Below, in pieces: positions 54,407-62,592 of a stretch of DNA of 64,000 nt (within the stretch, counting starts at the first letter, position 1; each line of letters opens with the position of its first letter). The notes beneath the pieces are model-generated. The model was not told where the DNA came from, did no database searches, and saw nothing but the letters and a program-made list of their open reading frames with translations. The position numbers were made by a program, and so were the translations under genes. The stretch is taken from assembly GCA_963741615.1 (NCBI GenBank), contig CAVUIU010000026.1, positions 247,049 to 311,048 on the forward strand. The letters run 5' to 3'. This DNA is from UBA9676 sp963741615. GTDB taxonomy: Bacteria > Actinomycetota > Actinomycetes > Streptosporangiales > Streptosporangiaceae.

Positions 54407-54904
54407 ATGAACCAGATAGTTATATCGTTGTTGACAATCACAGGGGCACTTGGCGGTGTCTTTCTTGGGTCCTATCTCTCCAGCCGCAGCCAGGCGACAA
54501 ATTGGGAACGCGAAATAGCTGAACGCTCTCGGCAAGATCGCCGCAGCATATATGCCGCTTTCGCTGCCAGCGCTAGGGAGTGGCGCGCAGCGGTGATGGA
54601 CGCCAATGCTGTAATCACAAATGCTTCTACGACGTCAAGGCATCCTCATGCAGTGGGTGGTAAAGCCCAGGTCGAGTCCCTAAGACTTCGTGCAGAGATA
54701 CCACTGGCATCACTATCGACTGAGACTGGAGCCGCCTGCGATCAGGTCATTGCAGCACTGGGTGCACTCTCCCGTGCGCGCGCAGCTTATGAGGCTGGAA
54801 CGGTTCCTGATAATGTAGTTGCGGCCTGTCGCAATGCGGAACGAGCCTTTCTTGACGCCGCGAGAAGAGAGCTTGGGATTATAACCGGCAGCGGTATGGC
54901 GTGA
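54407..54904 (+). CDS. Hypothetical membrane-anchored protein, lower GC
   Basis: 165 residues from ATG 54407. One N-terminal membrane helix (QIVISLLTITGALGGVFLGS) followed by a soluble helical domain starting RSQATNWEREIAERSRQDRR and ending in two amphipathic helices (AACRNAERAFLDAARRELG). Codon use is clearly less GC-biased (ATA, AAT, TCT) than that of neighbours, which suggests horizontal acquisition, as for small phage- or island-borne genes. No family recognised. Confidence 0.65.
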   Translation: MNQIVISLLTITGALGGVFLGSYLSSRSQATNWEREIAERSRQDRRSIYAAFAASAREWRAAVMDANAVITNASTTSRHPHAVGGKAQVESLRLRAEIPLASLSTETGAACDQVIAALGALSRARAAYEAGTVPDNVVAACRNAERAFLDAARRELGIITGSGMA

Positions 54905-55236
54905 GTGCTTCCTTATCAGGGATCATCGGCCATGGCCGCTACGTGCTTCAACCCAGGTCGGCAGGCCTATCAGTTTGTCCGCGGAGTGACCGTGACGAAC
55001 CCTGACCGACCACCTGATCGGGCACGTGTCGGGCACGACCATGTGATCCGTAGTTATGGGCGGACCGGTGCACCCGGCCCGCTCCTCCCGGCCGCACCGA
55101 ACGGCGGGAATGTGTACATGCCGTTACACAGTGATCGGCCACGCTGGTGACCACCTGTCAACCTGGCCTCCGCCTTCGGCAAGATTGCCGGAGCCTGGCC
55201 CGGCGGGTATCACTGCAGGTGAGGCTGGGGGTTCTG
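54905..55236. other. Intergenic, nothing recognised
   Basis: About 330 bp between convergent genes. No clear structure found. Confidence 0.35.
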
Positions 55237-55779
55237 TCAGGGCATCCCGGTCTCCGGGATCGGCCGCGCGCCAGGGCTGGCCTCTTGCGCGGACCGTCCG
55301 GCGGCGGGGTTGGTGATTGTCTTGGCAGCGCTGTGCAGCAGTGTGCGCATCGTCGCTGTGGCGACCCGGTGCAGGACAACCCGGTCCAGTCCTGCCCCCA
55401 GTCGGCCCAGGGGTGGCCGGTAGGCCCCGGCCAGCGCGAGCCGGGCCGGCTGCTCTGCTGCGGCAGTGCCTTCCTGGCCAACGGGAGAAATACTGATGTC
55501 GGCGTCCAGGACGGGAAACAGGCTCCCCGCAGGACCGGTTGCCTCCCAGCGCAGCCCGACCGTCATAACGTCCCCACGGTAGACCGGGTCAAGGACGCGG
55601 ACCCGGACCAGCTTCGCCGTTACCGGCCCGGCCGGACCGACCCTGAGCAGGCCCGTCAGCCCTCCGTCGTAAGCGGCCTCAGACGCTTCGCTCAGCCAGG
55701 TTCCGCGAAGCAGGTTCGTAAACCGGGCCTGCGCCGCACGGGACCCGACATCGACGGTCAGGTCCTGGGCGACGAACAT
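55237..55779 (-). CDS. Hypothetical protein (polyketide cyclase/SRPBCC-like fold suspected)
   Basis: 180 residues from ATG 55779. Blocks: FVAQDLTVDVGSRAAQARFT, GLTGLLRVGPAGPVTAKLVR, VGLRWEATGPAGSLFPVLDA and YRPPLGRLGAGLDRVVLHRV. The alternation of strands and a final long helix would suit an SRPBCC-like fold, but no motif confirms it. A decayed paralogue is at 39433-39890. An excellent DosR-like box lies 36-49 nt upstream. Confidence 0.65.
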   Translation of the reverse strand: MFVAQDLTVDVGSRAAQARFTNLLRGTWLSEASEAAYDGGLTGLLRVGPAGPVTAKLVRVRVLDPVYRGDVMTVGLRWEATGPAGSLFPVLDADISISPVGQEGTAAAEQPARLALAGAYRPPLGRLGAGLDRVVLHRVATATMRTLLHSAAKTITNPAAGRSAQEASPGARPIPETGMP

Positions 55780-55814
55780 GATTCACCGTCTGCGCCAGCC
55801 TGTCCGGCCGCCCA

Positions 55815-55828
55815 GGGCCGAAGGTCCC
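55815..55828 (-). promoter_or_regulatory. DosR/DevR-like box upstream of the 55237-55779 gene
   Basis: GGGCCGAAGGTCCC (complement GGGACCTTCGGCCC), 36-49 nt upstream of ATG 55779. It is one of the best matches to the known consensus. A weaker second match, GGGACCTTGGCCGG, lies at about 55946. Confidence 0.6.
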
Positions 55829-56325
55829 CCTTGCCGCGCTGCTAGACCCGGAACCGGGGCCGGGCACGGGGGCAAGTCCAGCCCCAGGTCATGTGGGGTG
55901 GGACAGCTATTACGCTCGCCTATCCGGCCACACCGGGACCTTGGCCGGATTCCGCCAACCCTCCCAGACACGAAGACGGACACGGTTCGCATGCGGCAGA
56001 CGGGACCGACCACCGACGGTGACGGACAGGCCGCCCGGCTTCGTATCGCTGGCAGTGCCAGGCCGAGTATGAGCGGTCGAAGATTGCAGTGGCAGCGCGG
56101 GCCGGGGCATGCAGATCATCCAATTCTGGGCGCCCGGGCCCGGGTGCACGGTCGGCCTGCCCAGGCATGGGGCTCGCCGGATCCGGTCAGGCAGAGATCA
56201 GGCCGATCGGATGCGAAACCGGTTGCGACGGCTTGGCGGGGCCGGGCACCGCGAAGGTCCGGCAAGGACGCGCTGGAACTGGGTGCTGATCCCTGGTCTG
56301 GGTCTGGCTGGGGCATGATGTGGTG
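55829..56325. other. Intergenic, nothing recognised
   Basis: About 500 bp between the divergent hypothetical gene and the methyltransferase. No supported gene. Confidence 0.35.
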
Positions 56326-56964
56326 ATGGCCGGCAAGCCAGATCCTGCGCGGCACTGGGACGACGCCTATACCCAGGGAGCCGGCACTGTCAGCTGGTTC
56401 CAGCTGCAGCCCGCTATGTCAGTGCAGATGCTGGACGCGGCCGGGGCCTGCGCTGGTGACAGCGTGATTGACGTGGGCGGAGGCGCGGCGCCGCTGGCTG
56501 ATGCCCTGCTTGGCCGCGGTTTCGCTGACGTCACCGTGCTCGATATCTCCGCGACCGGGATGCGGTACGCCCGGCGGCGTCTTGGCCCGCAAGCCAGGCG
56601 GGTGCGGTGGCTGGTTGCCGACGTTTTGACCTGGTGTCCGCAGCGGCATTATCAGGTCTGGCATGACCGGGCGGTCTTCCATTTCCTGACCGCCAGCCAG
56701 GACCGGCGGCGCTACCTGCGCACCCTGGAATCGGCCACCGCTGCGGGCGCGGTCGTGGTGTTCGGCTGCTTCGCGCTGGACGGGCCGCAGCGATGCTCGG
56801 GCCTGCCGGCCGCCCGCTATGGCCCGCGCGAATTGGCCGGTCAGCTGGGGAGTCAGTGGACGCTGATCGCCCAGCACCGCGAAGACCGCGTCACCCCGGC
56901 AGGCGCCGCCCAGCCGTTCACCTGGGCGGCGTTCCGGCGGCGGCCGGGCGGGCATCACCGATAG
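56326..56964 (+). CDS. Class I SAM-dependent methyltransferase
   Basis: 212 residues from ATG 56326. Motif I is VIDVGGGAAPLADAL, followed by VTVLDISATGMRYARRRLG (motif II acidic end) and VRWLVADVLTW (motif III); YQVWHDRAVFHFL is the post-III segment. It resembles thiopurine-type or generic small-molecule methyltransferases; the acceptor is unknown. The rhodanese gene starts 10 bp after its stop, so they are probably co-transcribed. Confidence 0.88.
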   Translation: MAGKPDPARHWDDAYTQGAGTVSWFQLQPAMSVQMLDAAGACAGDSVIDVGGGAAPLADALLGRGFADVTVLDISATGMRYARRRLGPQARRVRWLVADVLTWCPQRHYQVWHDRAVFHFLTASQDRRRYLRTLESATAAGAVVVFGCFALDGPQRCSGLPAARYGPRELAGQLGSQWTLIAQHREDRVTPAGAAQPFTWAAFRRRPGGHHR

Positions 56965-56974
56965 GATCCGCGGC

Positions 56975-57367
56975 GTGGCCCGGACCACGATCGATGAACT
57001 CCTGGCACAGGCGCGGCGCCGCCTGAACCGGCTCGGTCCCGCCGCGGCGCTGGCCGCGATGCGCGCCGGGGCAGCGCTGATCGACATCCGTTCCGATTCA
57101 CAGATCGCCGCCGATGGCACCATCGCGGGAGCGCTCGTGATCCCCCGCAACGTGCTGGAATGGCGGCTGGACCCGGCAAGCCAGCACCGCCACCCCGATG
57201 CGCCACGCCTCGACGATCACGTCATCTTGCTGTGCGACGAGGGCTACCAGTCCAGCCTGGCAGCGGCAACGCTGCAGCAACTCGGGTTCACCCACGCGAC
57301 CGATGTTGAGGGCGGCTTCCAGGCCTGGCGGGCCGCGGCCCTCCCGGTAGAGCAACCCAGAACCTGA
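56975..57367 (+). CDS. Rhodanese-like domain protein
   Basis: 130 residues from GTG 56975. Single rhodanese domain: AALAAMRAGAALIDIRSDSQ, then GTIAGALVIPRNVLEWRLD, the catalytic-Cys loop ILLCDEGYQSSLAAATL, and ATDVEGGFQAWRAAALPV. It would transfer sulfane sulfur or act in cysteine-based redox chemistry. Its tight link to a methyltransferase suggests a thio-compound role, but that is inference. Confidence 0.87.
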   Translation: MARTTIDELLAQARRRLNRLGPAAALAAMRAGAALIDIRSDSQIAADGTIAGALVIPRNVLEWRLDPASQHRHPDAPRLDDHVILLCDEGYQSSLAAATLQQLGFTHATDVEGGFQAWRAAALPVEQPRT

Positions 57368-57836
57368 TCACCCGCACCAACCCGCAGGCGCACAGAACGT
57401 CCCTTGTAGAGACCGTCCGACTTGGCGTTGCGGGTTGCCGTAGCGTCCGGAGAGGTTCGATGGGGCTGGCTCCCGAACAGCCTGCCGCCGCAGCGGCCCT
57501 CCGGAGGGCTCGCAGAATCCCCATTTTGCACGGCCGCAGGCATTCACCAACTCGGCCTCGCAATGGCGCATGGCGGCCCGGGGAGCGCCGGTTATAACGC
57601 AAGCGGGGTAACAGAGCGCGGCTAATTCCGGGAACCCAGCGGTGCGTTCGAGATCGCCAGGCGCAGGCCGGCGGTCAGGCGGCGGTACGCCGGGCCGGGG
57701 GACCCGGCGCCACCAATGACGTTCCTGGTTGGCGGTTAGGCCGTTCCGGCCATGGGCACCACGTGGTCATGGTGCGTATGGCGTACTGTGGCGCAATTTT
57801 CTGCCCGCCAGGGCCAGGGCCGGGGGGAGGGCGACG
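57368..57836. other. Intergenic, nothing recognised
   Basis: About 470 bp. Open minus-strand frames exist (57288-57602 and others), but they look like shadows without start signals. Confidence 0.35.
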
Positions 57837-59375
57837 GTGACCGCTCCGCCGCAGGGTGCCGCCGGGCCGAACACCCATCCCGTTACGGTCACCATTGATG
57901 CTGGGCATCCTGGGCCGGTGGTCCCGGGTGATTTCGCGGGGCTGAGTTTCGAGCGGGGGCCGCTCAGTCCCGGCAACGCCGGTGTGTCGGGCAACATTTT
58001 CAACCCGGCGAACAACTCGCTGGTCACCCTTTTCCGCAATCTGGGGCTGGGCAATCTGCGGATCGGCGGGGGCACGGTGGATCAGCTGATCCCGGCGGGC
58101 ACCGGCAGCGATGGCTTCACCGGGATCGACAACCTGTTTGCGTTCGCCGCCGCGGCCGGGGTGAAGGTCATCTACTCGCTGCGCATGCTCAGTCCGGCAG
58201 CCAGCCCGGTCAGTGATCTGCAAGCGGTCAATGCCCAGGCGGCCGGGCACATCTGGGGTCACTACCAGCAGCATGTGGCCAGCTTTGCCATCGGCAATGA
58301 GCCGGACTGGCACGCCTACCACACCTGCCCTGGCCATTCGGTGGACCCGGCGATCTACGAGGAGGTCGCCGATGTGCCGGGCACTGCGTACCCGTCCTAC
58401 CTGGCCCAGTGGCGGAGCTTTGCCGGCGCGATCGGGGCTGCGGCGCCGGGGGCGCCGTTTTCGGGGCCAGACGTCGGGGCCTACACCAACAAGACCTACA
58501 CCCCCGACCCGGACAGCGGGGTGCCGTGGACGGAACGGCTCGCCCGCGATGAACAGGGCTCTGGCCGGATAGCAGAGGTCACCCAGCATTACTACGTGGG
58601 GGATAACCCGGGGAGCACCACCGCTCAGCAGGCGATCAGCAACATGCTGTCCCCCGAATGGGTGAACGGCACCACGTCCGGGACTCAGCCCACAGCCACT
58701 ACTTACACGCCCTATCCGTGGCTGTATGAGAATAATCTCGCTCCGGTGATAGCGGCTGGCCTGCGCTACCGGCTCACCGAATCCAATGACTATCTCGGCG
58801 GCGTCCAGGGAGCGAGCGACGCCTTTGCCTCGGCGCTGTGGGCGCTGGATCACCTGCACTGGTTCGCTGCCCACGGCGCCGCGGGCGTGAACTTCCACAA
58901 CCGGCGGGGGCTCTGCACCGCCACGATCGTCCCCGATCCCACTGGCGGCGGGGGTTTTGCGATCAACCCGAAGGGATACGGCATCAAGGCGTTCACCCTC
59001 GGCTCGGCCGGGCAGGTTATGCCGACCCAGATCCACAACCCGGGCGGCATCAACCTGACCGCCTATTGCGTCGGCGGGGCGGGCGAGGATTACGTCACGG
59101 TCATCAACAAAGCACACGGCGCGAGCGCCCCCGACGCCGCCGTCACGATCGTCGCGCCCGGGCCGGGGGTCCAGGCCGTGCAGACCATAACTCTGGCCGG
59201 CGGGCAGCCCGGAGACGCCAGGGGCTCCATCGCCACACTCGGCGGCGCCACCATCACCGGCGGCGCACCCTGGAACGGCACCTGGAGCACCCTGCCCGCC
59301 GACCCGCGCGCGGGCATCAGCCTGACCGTCAAGGCCACCACCGCCGTCATCGTCAAGATCCACAGCGAGGGCTGA
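57837..59375 (+). CDS. Glycoside hydrolase, GH79-like (beta-glucuronidase/heparanase type)
   Basis: 512 residues from GTG 57837, with GGGGGGAGG six bases upstream. TIM-barrel blocks: VPGDFAGLSFERGPLSPGNA, LRIGGGTVDQL, the acid/base site FAIGNEPDWHAYH and the probable nucleophile in RYRLTESNDYL. The last about 120 residues form a C-terminal beta domain. It would cleave glucuronic-acid-containing glycans if active. Unlike most relatives it has no signal peptide; the frame upstream is open but does not encode one. Confidence 0.78.
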   Translation: MTAPPQGAAGPNTHPVTVTIDAGHPGPVVPGDFAGLSFERGPLSPGNAGVSGNIFNPANNSLVTLFRNLGLGNLRIGGGTVDQLIPAGTGSDGFTGIDNLFAFAAAAGVKVIYSLRMLSPAASPVSDLQAVNAQAAGHIWGHYQQHVASFAIGNEPDWHAYHTCPGHSVDPAIYEEVADVPGTAYPSYLAQWRSFAGAIGAAAPGAPFSGPDVGAYTNKTYTPDPDSGVPWTERLARDEQGSGRIAEVTQHYYVGDNPGSTTAQQAISNMLSPEWVNGTTSGTQPTATTYTPYPWLYENNLAPVIAAGLRYRLTESNDYLGGVQGASDAFASALWALDHLHWFAAHGAAGVNFHNRRGLCTATIVPDPTGGGGFAINPKGYGIKAFTLGSAGQVMPTQIHNPGGINLTAYCVGGAGEDYVTVINKAHGASAPDAAVTIVAPGPGVQAVQTITLAGGQPGDARGSIATLGGATITGGAPWNGTWSTLPADPRAGISLTVKATTAVIVKIHSEG

Positions 59376-59903
59376 CACACCCACCGCCCACGACTGTGGC
59401 CAGGCTGTGAGGAACACCAGCGGGCGGAACAGTGCAGCCACGCGCCGGTGACGCCACCTCGGCGCTGAGCTGGCCGTGATCATAGATGAGCACATCTGCC
59501 CGGTGTGCCCCTGGCACCACTCGTCTGCGACCTCACAGCCGGCCAGATGGTCCCGGAAACACAGGATCTTCGCCAAGGTGCCCGGCTCGGCCTTCGAGCA
59601 CCCGCAAGCTCACGGCAGTGCTGCCATTCGGGCGACACAAAGGAGCTGATCTCCGAGATCACCAGCCCAGATCAACCCGGCCGACTGAACTCGGCGCACG
59701 CCCCGGCAGGCCCGGCCGCGAGCAAGTCACCGCGCAGATTCAGAGCGAAGCGACGCGCGCCGAATCACAATTCTGAGCCCACGCACAGGACCGTCCCTGT
59801 CGGCCTATGACGCGCCAGAACGGCGGTTCTACGCGTGTTATATTCCGGCGTATGGGGGAGGTTTCCTAATCGCCGCGGCGGCGAGACGAGGCTCGTCGTG
59901 GCC
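59376..59903. other. Intergenic, nothing recognised
   Basis: About 530 bp. Minus-strand frames with MAKILCFRDHLAGCEVAD near 59570 look weakly gene-like but run without support into the antisense of the hydrolase gene. Confidence 0.3.
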
Positions 59904-60415
59904 TCACCGCCGGTACAGCTCTTCTTCTGTGATACCTGGCGGCGGTTCGCTTCCTTCCCGCATGCCCAGGCGGCGGCGGGCCGAGAACAGCGAGCCACGG
60001 GCGGGCGTTGACCGGGGCGAACTTGGCCAGGCCGGTCCTTGGCATGTCGATGTAGACCGACTCGATCTGGCCGCCGCGGAAAGTAGGTCTCGTGCCAGAA
60101 CCCGGTGCCGCCCCTGTCGCGCAGGAACTGCTGCCACCACTGCTGGTGTGGCAAGGACCTGGCCCAGCGCTCGAGCGAGTCGAAGTCACGCCAGTACTGG
60201 CGCATCCCCGCGTGCGGCGGGATCAGCGAGAACAGCAGGTTCTCGTGCAGCAGCAGACCGTCGGGCTGCGCCTCGACCGACTTGCGGATCTTGGCGCCGA
60301 AGGAGGTGAGGGTCTTCACGCCCTTCGGCGAGTTGACCCTCATCCCCAGGTAGATCACCACGAGGTCGGGGTAGGCCGACAGGTCGGCGGTTGTCCGGTT
60401 CGGCGGACGCCTCAT
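59904..60415 (-). pseudogene. DUF4188 (monooxygenase-like) protein, frameshifted
   Basis: The N-terminal 100 residues are typical: LVVIYLGMRVNSPKGVKTLT, GLLLHENLLFSLIPPHAGMR and YWRDFDSLERWARSLPHQQW. After GTGFWHETYF the reading moves to a second frame (GGQIESVYIDMPRTGLAKFA) and then to a third (SLFSARRRLGMREG and ITEEELYRR). Two frameshifts within 150 bp indicate decay, or two sequence errors. Confidence 0.7.
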
Positions 60416-60696
60416 CGGTTAAGCATCCGCGCTCATCGCGCGGCAATACGACCCGGCCCTGACGCACCGCATGTCCGCGGCCGGGCAAGCGCCTTGATCA
60501 GGATCCATACCGGCGGTCGCATAGCGACTCATCTGTGCGGCGGCCGCGTGCTGGGCACGGCGAGCAGACCGGCGCGTTGTGCGTGGCTGTAGCTGTGCGG
60601 ACCTGACGGTTCGTCCGGCGATTCGAGGCGGGACTGCCGGCTCTTACTGCCCGTCACCGCTGGTGGCAGGCAGGTGAGCCCCGCCAGGGAGCGTGG

Positions 60697-60797
60697 TGTC
60701 GCCGCGGAGACCCGTGAACGGCCACGCGGAAGTGGAGTTCCCGAGATTCCAAGTAAAGCCCCATTAACCTGCCGCACCGCCTGACGGGCTCATGCCG
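60697..60797. repeat. Dispersed repeat, copy 3 (long form)
   Basis: Shares with copy 2 the blocks CGTGAACGGC, ACGCGGAAGTGGAGTT, CCGAGATTCCAAGTAAAGCC and the hairpin GCCTGACGGGC followed by CTCA; the middle also matches copy 1 at 12238. Confidence 0.75.
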
Positions 60798-60806
60798 GAC
60801 GGTGCC

Positions 60807-61035
60807 TCAGCCGGCCGGGCTGGGGCAGATGTCGTGCACCCAGCCGGCCTCGCCGCGGCGGCGGGCCGGCTGCCCGGCGCCGATCACCTGGCCGCAGCTG
60901 ATGCAGGTGCGCCCGGCCGCGTGGGCGGAGTGATCTTCCCCCGTGTCGCGGCCGGGTTCGCAGAAGTCCTTATTCGCGAGCGCGCTGCTCTCCGCTCGGC
61001 ATTGCTCTGGGCTGAGAATCCGGCGGCCATCGGCA
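60807..61035 (-). pseudogene. Remnant of a small Cys-rich (zinc-ribbon-like) protein
   Basis: A minus-strand frame ending at TGA 60807-60809 reads RTCISCGQVIGAGQPARRRG and EAGWVHDICPSPAG, with a CxxC and one further Cys. Upstream it continues DFCEPGRDTGEDHSAHAAG without any ATG or GTG before a stop, so its start is missing. Possibly a decayed gene. Confidence 0.35.
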
Positions 61036-61883
61036 TTCCTCCCGGCCGGGCGCCGAGCCGCGGCGCGGCGTCAGAAGACCCATCATGGCACCGGCTCAGC
61101 AAGGCAGACAATCGATCGCGAGCCGCCCTGGGTCAGAGCCGGATCCTGCGCATCTGCGGCGTCTCGCCTGGTCTATGGCATCCTGCCCGGCCAGGGCGGT
61201 TGCAGTGCCAGATCACTCAATCCGCGCCCCCCAAGTGATCAGCAACCAGAAACCACTGGCTGCGCCGACCGCCTCGCGCGAGGCCGGGGGACAGGCCTAA
61301 CCACAGAAAGTGACGTTGGCTGTCCGGTCATACCGCCAGATCGAGTGATATACGGGTGATCATCGCTAATTTTTTGCCTGATATGCGGAGATGATCACCC
61401 GTATATCATTCGCTCGGTGTCACACGGCTGGGCCGTGCTCATTCACGCTCAGCCGACGGAACACCCTCCGGGCCCGGCAAACGCGTGCGTCCGGGCCATG
61501 AGAGTGCGTCATGGAGATCTTCGGCGCTGGCCCGGCTGGCACGGGCAGCGGCCCAGGCTCATCTGGGGGCGCGAGGTTGTGCTGTTGCGCGGCCAGTCGG
61601 GTTCGGTTCGGACTGGCGCAGGTCGAAGTCGAGGGTCTGCGGTCGCGTGGGGCCGGGTCGGCCAGCGGCAAGCTCAGCACGTCCAGCAGCAGATGGGCGT
61701 GCCGGGCCTCGCGGCGGTGAGCCACGTCAACACTGATCCTGACGCGGGGCGCCTCGTCCAAGGCGACGTTTGGGCCCATCCCTGACTTCGCAGCTGATCG
61801 CCGCCAGCTCACCAGCCAATCATCCTCACTACGCATTGGCCCGTCATCCCGTATGCCTGCCCGGCCAGCGTCGCCATCGCCCG
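61036..61883. other. Long gap with a strong inverted repeat
   Basis: About 850 bp with no supported gene. The only clear element is the 19-bp inverted repeat at 61346-61408 in a locally AT-rich segment. Confidence 0.4.
61346..61408. repeat. 19-bp perfect inverted repeat with 25-bp spacer
   Basis: TGATATACGGGTGATCATC (61346-61364) is the exact complement of 61390-61408. The AT-rich spacer and the AT-rich arms are unusual for this genome. It could be an operator pair, a recombination or attachment site, or a structured RNA; no neighbouring gene explains it. Confidence 0.7.
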
Positions 61884-62099
61884 CTATGGCGTGCGGCCGC
61901 CTGGCTTGCTGCCCCTGGGATGGTGCTCGACCGTCGTGTCGGAGGAGGGGAAGAACACGCTCTGGTGACCATCGCGCCAGCGGACGAGATAGGGCGGTGT
62001 GCCTTCCTCGCCATGCACCTCGATGATCACGGCTTCACGGTTCTCATCACCTACGTGATGCCCCCTGACCACCAGTTCATCGCCAACATTTGCTCTCAT
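61884..62099 (-). CDS. DUF1918 domain protein
   Basis: 71 residues from ATG 62099 (GAGGAGG, 4-nt gap). N-terminal MRANVGDELVVRGHHVGDEN, then AVIIEVHGEEGTPPYLVRWR and DGHQSVFFPSSDTTVEHHPR. This is the DUF1918 small beta protein, which in actinomycetes is often linked with stress genes. A DosR-like box lies 59-72 nt upstream, supporting redox or hypoxia control. Confidence 0.82.
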   Translation of the reverse strand: MRANVGDELVVRGHHVGDENREAVIIEVHGEEGTPPYLVRWRDGHQSVFFPSSDTTVEHHPRGSKPGGRTP

Positions 62100-62157
62100 C
62101 GTTCCTCCTCGTTCCCACCACAAGATCATCATCATGCGCCCCTCCCCGCGGAACACA

Positions 62158-62171
62158 GGGCCGAAAGACCT
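62158..62171 (-). promoter_or_regulatory. DosR/DevR-like box upstream of the DUF1918 gene
   Basis: GGGCCGAAAGACCT, 59-72 nt upstream of ATG 62099. Shares GGGCCGAAAGACC exactly with the box upstream of the SDR gene at 18198. Confidence 0.55.
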
Positions 62172-62195
62172 ATGGCACGCGAGCAGGCCGGCGGC

Positions 62196-62393
62196 TCATC
62201 GCCGCGGAGCGGCAGCGGCGGGCTGGGGGCGGGCGAGTTCATGGCCGCCCCCGCCGGTATTGATCAGAGCACCCGTCTCGTCATAGACGGTGGCGCCTGC
62301 AGCCGTCAGGGCGGCCGCGCAGGTGTGCGCGCAGCTTGACGAATGGGTCGAGGAGGTGGCCCCGGGAGCGGTGGGATGGCTTGGCCAGCACAT
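62196..62393 (-). pseudogene. Remnant of a DUF7455-like protein
   Basis: The 65-codon frame ends AALTAAGATVYDETGALIN, matching EALTAAGAAVFDGAGRRV of the intact gene at 38771-39085. The Cys/His part upstream is scrambled and partly in another frame (LLDPFVKLRAH). Probably a decayed paralogue. Confidence 0.4.
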
Positions 62394-62592
62394 CGACCGG
62401 AACCGGCCGTGGGCGATCCGAAGCGACGACTCGCGTGGACTTGACCATTTTGAGGGGCTGAGCTACTGCCCGGTCGCGCGGGCCGCGACCGGGCCCGGCC
62501 AGGGTCCTGCTGGCTGGACACCGATCGCGGCGCAGCGTGCGGTCTAGTATCGATCACCACGGCGCGGCGTGACGGCGAAGGGGCAGGACCAG

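Noticed and set aside
57675..59576. A 633-codon open frame on the minus strand
   Set aside because: It lies antisense to the GH79-like hydrolase gene, and its composition is the mirror of that gene. No domain or ribosome-binding site supports it.
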